Shown here: piece by piece, positions 34,169-41,537 of the stretch
Layout: each line of letters begins with the position of its first letter
Numbering within the stretch: position 1 is the stretch's first letter
Source: Bog-756 sp036553725
GTDB taxonomy: Bacteria; Actinomycetota; Acidimicrobiia; Acidimicrobiales; RAAP-2
DNA length: 64,000 nucleotides
Assembly: GCA_036553725.1 (NCBI GenBank)
Contig: DATBOO010000204.1
Coordinates: 1-64,000 of the forward strand
Reading direction: 5' to 3'
The notes under the pieces: model-generated
The model's input: the letters and a program-made list of their open reading frames with translations, nothing else
Databases searched by the model: none
What the model was told of the DNA's origin: nothing
Program-made: the position numbers and the translations under genes

Positions 34169-34484
34169 ACGTCCTCACTCTTCCCACCATCTCGACACGC
34201 CCGCCGACGCCCAGAGCGCCCAGAGCTTGCAACGCGTGGCCAGGGGCCGGCTGAATCTGACCATGCACTGCAATGGACGCGATCCCCACAGAACACCACA
34301 TCTCCGGCGTCTACACCAAGATGTTGATGGAGCTCTTCGTCGACCATGCCGTCCGACCTCATCGAGACCCTTTTGCGCCGGGCCGGCCGGTCCGAATTCT
34401 TGGCGAAGACCATGCCGCCCGGGCCGTGGCCGCAGAGGGAGTCCCTCATGGTGGCAGCATGCGGAACCTGGCTATCGTGAGGCC
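34169..34484. other. 316-nt gap holding a decayed peptidase start and the P450 upstream region
   Basis: No intact gene. The minus strand carries the N-terminus of a C69-type peptidase (34312-34449). The rest shows no coding character I can support. The P450 start at 34485 follows with no strong ribosome binding site (GTGAGGCC). Confidence 0.5.
34312..34449 (-). pseudogene. N-terminal remnant of a C69-family (secernin-like) peptidase
   Basis: Reading leftwards from ATG 34449, the peptide MRDSLCGHGPGGMVFAKNSD plus RP matches the start of C69 dipeptidases, where MCDTLC...FAKNSDRP is typical. Cys2, the autocatalytic N-terminal nucleophile, is Arg here. Similarity fades after about 45 codons and runs into unrelated sequence. 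It is a broken, inactive fragment. Confidence 0.55.
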
Positions 34485-35777
34485 ATGGAACCGCGCGACG
34501 TACTCACACTCGATCAGATCAACCTGTCGGACATTGAGTTCTGGTCGCGTCCTTGGGAGGAACGCGAGGGCGCCTTCCGGATGTTGCGTCGGGAGCGCCC
34601 GATGGGCCACTTCGAAGACCCCGAGATCCCACCGGAAATGGCCTTCATCGTGCCCAACAAAGGGAAGGGTTACTACGCCCTGACCCGCCACACTCATATA
34701 TCCGAGGCCAGCCGGCATCCGGAGATCTATCAATCCGAGCAGGGCGCTACGTCCATGATCGACATGCCGCAGGAGATGCTCGAGTTCTTTGGTTCCATGA
34801 TCAACATGGACAACCCCCGCCATGCCCGGCTGCGGCGCATAGTTTCGGCTGCCTTCAATCCCCGCATGATCAAGAGCATCGAGGACCGGATTGAGCTCGT
34901 GGCCAACGACGTGATCAACCGGGTGGCGGAGCAAGGTGGGTGTGACTTCGTGGTCGAGGTGGCCGCCCGCCTCCCGCTCGAGATCATCTGCGACATGATG
35001 GGCATCGCGGCCGCCGACTACAACACCGTGTTCAACGCCTCCAACGTCATCCTCAGCTCGGGTGACCCCGAGTACATCCCTGAGGGCACGGACGTCATGT
35101 TGGCTTTTATGACGGCCGCGCAGCAGCTAAACATGCTGATGACCGAACTGTCGGACTTCCGCAAGGGAGCCCCGACAGACGATGTGACCTCGGCCCTCGT
35201 CAACACCAATGTCGACGGCGAGGCGTTGACGGCTTCGGAAATCGCGGCGTTCTTCATCCTTCTGGTCGTGGCCGGGAATGAAACCACCCGCAACGCCATC
35301 AGCCATGGACTCCTGGCCATGACGCATCACCCCGACCAGCGTGCGCTGTGGCAGGCCGATCCGGCCGGGATCGCCGTCACCGGGGTCGACGAGATCGTGC
35401 GCTGGAGCTCCCCCGTCATCTGGATGCGGCGCACGCTGGGCGAGAACGCGGTGCTGGGTGGCGAGGAGTTGAAAGAGGGCGACCGGGTCATCCTCTTCTA
35501 CAACTCGGCCAACCGGGACGAGGACGTCTTCGAGGATCCGTACACCTTCGACGTACGGCGCAACCCCAATCCGCACTTCGGGTTCGGGGCGGCCGGCCCC
35601 CACTTCTGCCTGGGGGCTCACCTGGCCCGCCAGGAGATCGACGTGATGTTCCGACAGCTCTTCGAACGCATACCCGACATCGAGAGTGTCGGCGAGCCGG
35701 ACCGCCTGCTCTCGCCCTTCATCAACGGGATCAAGCATCTTGACTGCAAGTTCACCCCGGTGGCTGTCGCACGCTGA
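34485..35777 (+). CDS. Cytochrome P450
   Basis: 430-residue soluble bacterial P450. Helix I reads VVAGNETTRN (acid-alcohol pair Glu-Thr), the helix K ExxR is EIVR near residue 305, and the heme loop is FGFGAAGPHFCLGAHLAR with Cys375 as axial ligand. The His usually before the Cys-X region is conserved in part (PHFC). Overall it resembles the CYP124/125/142-like group of actinobacteria that oxidise sterol side chains or branched lipids, but the assignment is by general appearance. No ferredoxin or reductase gene is near. ATG 34485 was chosen because the conserved P450 N-terminus starts there; the longer open frame is not protein-like. Confidence 0.9.
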   Translation: MEPRDVLTLDQINLSDIEFWSRPWEEREGAFRMLRRERPMGHFEDPEIPPEMAFIVPNKGKGYYALTRHTHISEASRHPEIYQSEQGATSMIDMPQEMLEFFGSMINMDNPRHARLRRIVSAAFNPRMIKSIEDRIELVANDVINRVAEQGGCDFVVEVAARLPLEIICDMMGIAAADYNTVFNASNVILSSGDPEYIPEGTDVMLAFMTAAQQLNMLMTELSDFRKGAPTDDVTSALVNTNVDGEALTASEIAAFFILLVVAGNETTRNAISHGLLAMTHHPDQRALWQADPAGIAVTGVDEIVRWSSPVIWMRRTLGENAVLGGEELKEGDRVILFYNSANRDEDVFEDPYTFDVRRNPNPHFGFGAAGPHFCLGAHLARQEIDVMFRQLFERIPDIESVGEPDRLLSPFINGIKHLDCKFTPVAVAR

Positions 35778-36110
35778 ACATGCGGCGGCGCATCATGCGG
35801 CGCTTCGACCGGATACAGCGATCCACCAAGCCCACCTGTTCGGGGCGCCGGTTCTGTGCTGCTTCGGAGTGGGACTTGAGTGATACGCCAAAGCCACCGC
35901 CGAGGCGCTCTTACTGGAGGCACGGGGGCCGTTGCCACGACCTGTGTCACCGATGTGCCAGTCGAGATCAGTTGGCGGTCGGCAAGCGAGCCGAGGCTGA
36001 CAACGCGCCCCAGCCGGCGTTCGGGAACACCGTGGCGTTCCGGAATGGCGTGACTATCGAGGACCAGGAATGCGGGACTACTCACGGGGCTCGTGTTCCT
36101 TTGCCAATCC
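35778..36110. other. 333-nt stretch without recognisable features
   Basis: Open + frames exist but read as low-complexity Arg-rich nonsense. I see no promoter, RNA gene or repeat I would support. Together with the flanking remnants it looks like decayed DNA. Confidence 0.4.
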
Positions 36111-36551
36111 ATGTCGCGTATTCGACGTTTCGACCACGTCGGCATGACCGTCGCCGACCTCGACGCGGCGTCGGCGTTCTTTGTCGAGCTCGGTTTCGAG
36201 GTCGAGGGCCGCACGTTCTTAGAGGGCGAGTTCCTGGACACCGTCATTGGAATACCGGACTCGCGTACCGAGATCGTCATGTTGCGGCCGCGCCACGGCG
36301 GGGCCGGGCTCGAGCTGGCGAGCTTCATCCGGCCTAACCACGAACCGGGATCGCCCGCTGCCATGGCTAGCGAACTAGGGCTACGCAGCGTGGTGTCAGA
36401 AGTGGATGACCCTGCAGGCGATCATCGAACGGCTGGCAAAAGACGGCTATGGCCTGGTCGGCGGCATCGGCGAGTACAGCACGTCTGGCGCATGGCCTCC
36501 GTGCGCGGTCCAGAGGGGATCATCGTCTCCCTGGCCGAGCGAATCGATTGA
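36111..36551 (+). pseudogene. Frameshifted glyoxalase/VOC-family gene
   Basis: Starts MSRIRRFDHVGMTVADLDAA with a normal vicinal-oxygen-chelate N-terminal module (His near residue 8; FVELGFEVEG; metal Glu in GLELASF). After EVDD an extra C near 36411 moves the reading into another frame, which gives LQAIIERLAKDGYGLVGGIG. Near 36481-36486 a second shift restores the first frame, giving WRMASVRGPEGIIVSLAERI. The three pieces together are a complete VOC protein of about 145 residues. Either the gene is dead or both shifts are sequence errors. Function would have been a dioxygenase, lyase or resistance-type barrel. Confidence 0.7.
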
Positions 36552-36627
36552 CCCTGTCTGCCGAGGCCGCCGCGATGCTCACCAGCCCCGTCGAGCGATC
36601 TTCGGACCGGCTCGCCATGTGGCTCCC

Positions 36628-37908
36628 TCACCCGTCGGGGAAGAACCTCGGGAGGTAATAGCGGTTGGCCGACAGCAGTGTGTCGGCCAGTCGCTCGGCC
36701 ACGGGGTACTGCCCCACCAGCGGGTTGGCCACCAGGGCCCGGATCATCGTCTCCCGGCTCCCCGACAGCGCCGCCTCGACGGCCAGGCGCTCGTAGGACT
36801 TGCAGTGGGCCACCAGGCCGGACATCTCAGCCGGGAGAGGGCGCTGGGCCTGCGGATGGGCGCCGTCGCGGTCGACGGTACAGGGGACCTCCACCACCGC
36901 ATCGTCGGGCAGGCCGGGCAGGGCACCGTCGTTGCGCACGTCGACCACCTGGGTGTCGCCGGTCCCGGCGTGCAGGGAGGCGATCAGGCGCACGGCCGCC
37001 TCGGAGTAGAAGGCGCCCCCGCGCCAGGAGAGCTTCTCCGGCTTGGTCACCAGCGCCGGGTCCCGGTACTGGGCCAGCAGCTCGGCCTCGAGCTCGGCCA
37101 CCACCTCCGCCCTCGACCGCCAACCGGGCACCGCCTGCTCGGCCACCTCCTGATCGAGGCAGTAGTAATAGTGCAGGTAGTAGGAGGGCAGGGCCCCGAG
37201 CAGTTGGAGCAGCCCCCGGGGGACCCCGCTCTCGAGCTCGAGTTCGGCGCCGAAGCGGTCGAGCAGCTCGGGCATCCGGTCGACCCCGCCGACGGTGGCC
37301 GACCGCGCCCAGGTCAGATGGTTCAGCCCCACGTGCTCCAACTCGACGGTGTCCGGGTCGACCCCGAGGTAGTGCCCGATGCGTCGTTGCACGTGGATGG
37401 CGACGTTGCACAAGCCGACGGCCCGGTGCCCCTCGTCGGCCAGCGCCTGGGTCACGATGCCCACCGGGTTGGTGAAGTCCACCACCCAGGCCCCGGCCGC
37501 GGCCCGCCTGGCCGTCTCCTCGGCGATCTCCAGGACCAGCGGGACGGTGCGCAGCGCCTTGGCCAGCCCGCCGGGGCCGGTGGTCTCCTGGCCGAGGCAG
37601 CCGTAGCCGATGGGAAGGGTCTCGTCGGTGTGGCGGGCGGCCTGCCCGCCCACCCGCAACTGGACGACCACGAAGTCGGCCCCGTCGAGGGCCCGGTCCC
37701 GGTCGTCGGTGGTGACCAGGTCGCCCGCCCATCCGTGCCGGCGCAGGATGCGGCCGGCCAGCCCCCCGACCGCGTCCAGGCGGCCCCGGTCCGGGTCCAA
37801 CAGGACCAGCTCGTCCACGGTGAGTCGATCCTCGTGGGCACACAGGCTGTCGACCAGCTCGGGCGTGTAGGTGCTCCCGCCCCCGACCACGGCCACCTTC
37901 GTTCCCAC
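36628..37908 (-). CDS. GH4 glycosidase (6-phospho-beta-glucosidase type)
   Basis: 426-residue NAD- and Mn2+-dependent glycosidase. The N-terminal Rossmann motif VAVVGGGSTYTPELV binds NAD; GQETTGPGG (~residue 105) and the metal-binding Cys in VGLCN (~170) and His in GLNHLTW follow. GH4 enzymes act by redox-assisted elimination, usually on 6-phosphoglycosides. No PTS genes are present, so the substrate may be made by the adjacent kinase instead. GTG 37908 begins the family-like N-terminus; a second GTG three codons later is possible. It is divergent from the BadF-type kinase, with only 45 nt between starts, suggesting joint control. Confidence 0.9.
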   Translation of the reverse strand: MGTKVAVVGGGSTYTPELVDSLCAHEDRLTVDELVLLDPDRGRLDAVGGLAGRILRRHGWAGDLVTTDDRDRALDGADFVVVQLRVGGQAARHTDETLPIGYGCLGQETTGPGGLAKALRTVPLVLEIAEETARRAAAGAWVVDFTNPVGIVTQALADEGHRAVGLCNVAIHVQRRIGHYLGVDPDTVELEHVGLNHLTWARSATVGGVDRMPELLDRFGAELELESGVPRGLLQLLGALPSYYLHYYYCLDQEVAEQAVPGWRSRAEVVAELEAELLAQYRDPALVTKPEKLSWRGGAFYSEAAVRLIASLHAGTGDTQVVDVRNDGALPGLPDDAVVEVPCTVDRDGAHPQAQRPLPAEMSGLVAHCKSYERLAVEAALSGSRETMIRALVANPLVGQYPVAERLADTLLSANRYYLPRFFPDG

Positions 37909-37953
37909 CCTTTGAACGTAACATCAGCGGGTGAGCGCCGACCGGGGGGAAGG

Positions 37954-38991
37954 GTGAGAGAGGGGACCCGGGACGCGGGGCAGCCCGTCGACCCAGTGGT
38001 CCTCGCCATCGACGGCGGGGCGTCGAAGACCGACGTCTGGCTCGTGGCGGCCGACGGTTCGGTCCTCGGCACCGCCCGGGGGGGAGGCTCCAACCACCAG
38101 TTCTCCGGGCTGGAGGGCGCCATGGACGCGCTCGGTTCTGCCATCGAAGCCGCGCTCGACGCCGCCGGCCTCGACCCCCGGGCCCGTCCGGCCGCGGCCA
38201 CTGGCGCGTACTGCCTGGCCGGCGTGGACCTCCCGGTGGACGAGGAACGCCTGGGCCGGGCCATCTCTGCCCGCGGCTGGAGCGGGACGGACCTCCTCCG
38301 CAACGACACCATGGCCGTGCTGCGGGCCGGGTCACGGTCGGGCTGGGGGGTCGGGGTGGTCTGCGGGTCCGGGCTCAACTGCACGGGCCTGGGCCCCGAC
38401 GGGTCGGTGGAGCGGTTCCCGTCGCTGGCGGAGCTGTCGGGCGACTTCACCCCCGGCGGGTCGTGGCTCGGCGTCCGGGCCCTGGGCCTGGCCCTGCGGG
38501 CCGGCGACGGCCGGGGCGGCCCGACGGCCCTGTCCGACCTCGTCCCGGCCCACTTCGGCCTGCCCGATCCGGAGGCGGTGCTGAGCGCCGTCTACACCGG
38601 CGCCCTCGACTACGGCCGCCTGTTCGAGCTGGCCCGGGTCTGTCTCAACGCCGCCGCCGGTGGCGACGCAGCGGCCGCGGGGGCAGCGAGCCTGTTGGCC
38701 GACGAGGTGGTGGCGATGGCCAACGCCATCATCGGGCGGCTCGGGGCGGCCGGCGACGAGGTGGAGGTGGTCCTCGGTGGCGGCGTGTTCGACAGCGCCC
38801 ACGCCGCCTTCACCGCCCGGGTGGAGGCCGGCGTGCTGGCAGTGGCGCCGAAGGCGCGGTTCCGCCGCCTCGAGACGCCACCGGTCCTCGGTGCGGCCCT
38901 GCTGGGGCTCGACGCCCTGGGCGCGCCGGAAGGGTCCGAATCGCGCCTCCGGTCCTCGGCGCCGGCTCCCGACCCGGCCGCCGGGGGCTGA
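37954..38991 (+). CDS. BadF/BcrA-type ATPase, N-acetylglucosamine kinase-like
   Basis: 345-residue ASKHA-fold protein. Phosphate 1 motif is VLAIDGGASKTDVWLV at the start, phosphate 2 is VVCGSGLNCTG near residue 140, and the adenosine motif is VVLGGGVFDS near 280. This family includes N-acetylglucosamine kinase and other sugar kinases as well as activators of radical dehydratases; the setting between GH4 and GH13 favours sugar phosphorylation. The family usually gives the sugar 6-phosphate, which the divergent GH4 enzyme may then need. GTG 37954 has GGGGGAAGG directly before it. The tail is Ala/Pro-rich. GH13 follows by 6 nt. Confidence 0.85.
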   Translation: MREGTRDAGQPVDPVVLAIDGGASKTDVWLVAADGSVLGTARGGGSNHQFSGLEGAMDALGSAIEAALDAAGLDPRARPAAATGAYCLAGVDLPVDEERLGRAISARGWSGTDLLRNDTMAVLRAGSRSGWGVGVVCGSGLNCTGLGPDGSVERFPSLAELSGDFTPGGSWLGVRALGLALRAGDGRGGPTALSDLVPAHFGLPDPEAVLSAVYTGALDYGRLFELARVCLNAAAGGDAAAAGAASLLADEVVAMANAIIGRLGAAGDEVEVVLGGGVFDSAHAAFTARVEAGVLAVAPKARFRRLETPPVLGAALLGLDALGAPEGSESRLRSSAPAPDPAAGG

Positions 38992-38997
38992 GCGTCA

Positions 38998-40596
38998 GTG
39001 GACTCCCCGCCCGGCGACCCGTGGTGGCGTTCAGGCGTGCTCTACGAGATCTACCCGCGCTCGTTCGCCGACTCCGACGGCGACGGCATCGGCGACCTCA
39101 GCGGCCTCATCGGCCGTCTGGACCACCTCGAATGGCTCGGGGTCGACGGGATCTGGCTCTCGCCGGTCTCGCCGTCGCCCAACGCCGACTGGGGCTACGA
39201 CGTGGCCGACTACTGCGGTGTCGACCCCGCCTACGGCACCCTCGAGACCCTCGACACCCTGGTGGCCGAGGCCGGCCGCCGGGGCATCCGGGTCCTCCTC
39301 GACCTGGTGCCCAACCACACCAGCGAGCAGCACTCGTGGTTCGTCGACTCCAGGTCGTCACGGTCCGCCGAGCACCGGGACTTCTACGTCTGGGCCGACC
39401 CCGGCCCCGGCGGCGCCCGGCCCAACAACTGGACGGCGCAGTTCGGGGGTCCGGCCTGGACGCTCGACGAGGGAACCGGTCAGTACTACCTCCACAACTT
39501 CACCCGGGAACAGCCCGATATCAACTGGTGGAACCCCGCCGTCCACCGCGCCTTCGAGGAGATCATCCGGTTCTGGTGGGACCGGGGGGTCGCCGGGTTC
39601 CGCATCGACGTCTGCAACATGATCGTGAAGGACGCCGAGCTCCGGGACAACCCGCCGGCCACCGGGGAGGACTCGGTGGTGGAGCAGCTCATGGGCCAGC
39701 GGTACGCCTACAACGGCAACCGGCCCGAGGTGCACGAGATCCTGCGGGGCTGGCGGGCGCTGGCCGACACCTACGACCCTCCCCGGGTGCTGCTCGGAGA
39801 GACCGACGTGCACCATCTGTCGATGCTCCCCCCCTTCTACGGCAACGGCACCGACGAGCTGCACCTGGCCTTCAACCTGCCCTGGCTGCATGCCGAGCTC
39901 TCGGCCGAGGCCCTGCGGGCCGTGGTCGAGGAGACCGAGCGGATCCTGCCCGCGGGGGCCTGGCCGGTGTGGGCCGTCTCCAACCTCGACACCTCGCGGG
40001 CAGCCACCCGATGGGCGGCAGGCCACCCCGGACGGATCCGCTGCGTCGTGCTGGCCCTGCTCACGCTGCGCGGCACCCCGGTCCTCTACCAGGGCGACGA
40101 GATCGGCCTGCCCGACGGCACCCTCGACCGGGAGGACCTGCGCGACCCGATCGGGGTGCGCTACTGGCCGCACGCCACCGGCCGCGACCCCGAGCGCTCC
40201 CCGTTGCCCTGGGACGACGGTCCCGGCCGGGGGTTCACCACCGGCGGCCGCGGCACCTGGCTGCCCATGGGCACCCCACCGGAGTGCAATGTCGCCGCCC
40301 AGCGGGCCGACCCCGGCTCGGTGCTCACCTTCACCCGTGACCTGCTTGCCCTCCGCCGGTCGAATCCCGACCTCCACCGCGGTGCCTATCGCAGCCTGGC
40401 GTCCCCGCCCGGCACCTGGGCCTGGCGACGCGGAGAGGGCTTCGCCACCGCCGTCAACTTCGGCGAAGAGGCGTCGGTCGTCGACGGCCTCACCGGCTCG
40501 GTGGCCCTGGGCACCGACCGGGGACGGGACGGTCAGCCGGTGGCCGGGAGCTTCGCCCTCGGTCCGGGCGAAGGAGCGCTGGTCCGGCTGGCCTGA
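38998..40596 (+). CDS. GH13 alpha-glucosidase/oligo-1,6-glucosidase
   Basis: 532-residue cytoplasmic alpha-amylase-family enzyme. Region I is DLVPNHTS, region II GFRIDV with nucleophile Asp204, region III LLGETD with acid/base Glu268, and region IV SNLDTSR with Asp331 (Asn-Leu-Asp instead of the usual Asn-His-Asp). N-terminal VLYEIYPRSFADSDGDGIGD is the calcium-free alpha-glucosidase type. It cleaves alpha-glucosides or does transglycosylation. Loss of the region IV His is unusual and may change subsite -1. GTG 38998 lies 6 nt after the kinase stop, so the two genes are co-transcribed. Confidence 0.92.
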   Translation: MDSPPGDPWWRSGVLYEIYPRSFADSDGDGIGDLSGLIGRLDHLEWLGVDGIWLSPVSPSPNADWGYDVADYCGVDPAYGTLETLDTLVAEAGRRGIRVLLDLVPNHTSEQHSWFVDSRSSRSAEHRDFYVWADPGPGGARPNNWTAQFGGPAWTLDEGTGQYYLHNFTREQPDINWWNPAVHRAFEEIIRFWWDRGVAGFRIDVCNMIVKDAELRDNPPATGEDSVVEQLMGQRYAYNGNRPEVHEILRGWRALADTYDPPRVLLGETDVHHLSMLPPFYGNGTDELHLAFNLPWLHAELSAEALRAVVEETERILPAGAWPVWAVSNLDTSRAATRWAAGHPGRIRCVVLALLTLRGTPVLYQGDEIGLPDGTLDREDLRDPIGVRYWPHATGRDPERSPLPWDDGPGRGFTTGGRGTWLPMGTPPECNVAAQRADPGSVLTFTRDLLALRRSNPDLHRGAYRSLASPPGTWAWRRGEGFATAVNFGEEASVVDGLTGSVALGTDRGRDGQPVAGSFALGPGEGALVRLA

Positions 40597-40691
40597 ACGC
40601 GGCGCCCGCGTACTCAGGGGACTTCGCGTATCCTCGACACGCCGTTCGGCCACGGTCGATTACCGCCCGCCAACACAGGAGTCTTGGGGAC

Positions 40692-41453
40692 GTGCGCTTC
40701 GTTTTGGTTCACGGTGGATTCCACGGTGCCTGGTGTTGGAGCCGGACGATCCCGGAGCTCGAAGGCCTCGGCCACGAAGCGATCGCCATCGACATTCCGG
40801 GCCACGGCGAGCGCGTCTACGAAGTAGCCACGATGGCGGGTCGTCTCGATGCGGTCCTCGCCGTGCTCCAGCCGGGCGACGTGCTGGTGGGGCACTCCGG
40901 CGGCGGCCTGGAGATCACACGCGCGGCTGATGCCGCGCCGGAGCTCGTCAGCCACGTGGCCTACCTGGCGGCGGCACTGCCGCTGGAGGGTCGCCTCATG
41001 CAGGAGGCACTCGTCTACCGTGACGACGGCGGGACCGAGGGCGACTATGACGTGACCGGGATGCTGAAGCATCTGCGCGTGAACGACGACGGGTCCATGG
41101 CATTTGCGAATGTCGAGGGTGCGCAGGCGCTCTTCTATCATGACTGCGACCGGGCCACGGCTCGATGGGCGTTCGAGCGGCTGACACCCGAGCGGGCGGG
41201 CGACACGGCGACCACTCCGGTCTCCGTTCCACGGTTCTGGGAAGCCGATCTTCCCCGCAGCTTCATCGTGTGCCGGCAGGACCGGGCTCAGCCGAGGTGG
41301 CTCGCCGCCGTGACCGCTCGCCGCCTCGGCGTCGAACCGCTCGCCATCGACGCGTCGCACTCGCCGTTCCTCAGCCGCCCGGCTGAACTGGCGCAGATTC
41401 TGGTCCGGGCGACCACGACCGAGCCGATCGGCCCCCTGCGGCCCAACGGCTGA
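40692..41453 (+). CDS. Alpha/beta hydrolase, EstC/MES-like esterase
   Basis: 253-residue small alpha/beta hydrolase. It starts directly with MRFVLVHGGFHGAWCW, which holds the oxyanion loop, and has GHSGGG as nucleophile elbow near residue 77, and the catalytic His in DASHSPFLSRP near the C-terminus. This architecture resembles EstC-like esterases and plant methylesterase/hydroxynitrile-lyase relatives. Natural substrate is unknown; small esters are likely. GTG 40692 has AGGAG about 10 nt upstream. The gene is separated from GH13 by 95 nt and is followed 84 nt later by the sulfatase, all in one direction. Confidence 0.88.
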   Translation: MRFVLVHGGFHGAWCWSRTIPELEGLGHEAIAIDIPGHGERVYEVATMAGRLDAVLAVLQPGDVLVGHSGGGLEITRAADAAPELVSHVAYLAAALPLEGRLMQEALVYRDDGGTEGDYDVTGMLKHLRVNDDGSMAFANVEGAQALFYHDCDRATARWAFERLTPERAGDTATTPVSVPRFWEADLPRSFIVCRQDRAQPRWLAAVTARRLGVEPLAIDASHSPFLSRPAELAQILVRATTTEPIGPLRPNG

Positions 41454-41537
41454 ACCCCGGCGTGGGATATCGTGACCCAACTCACGCTCCCACGCCAGAG
41501 GCCCGGGCCCGTTGCTCGAACTGATCGGGAGGTCGCA

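Noticed and set aside
35780..36337. 185-codon + open frame
   Set aside because: Overlaps the real VOC N-terminus in another frame and reads as Arg/Cys-rich nonsense.
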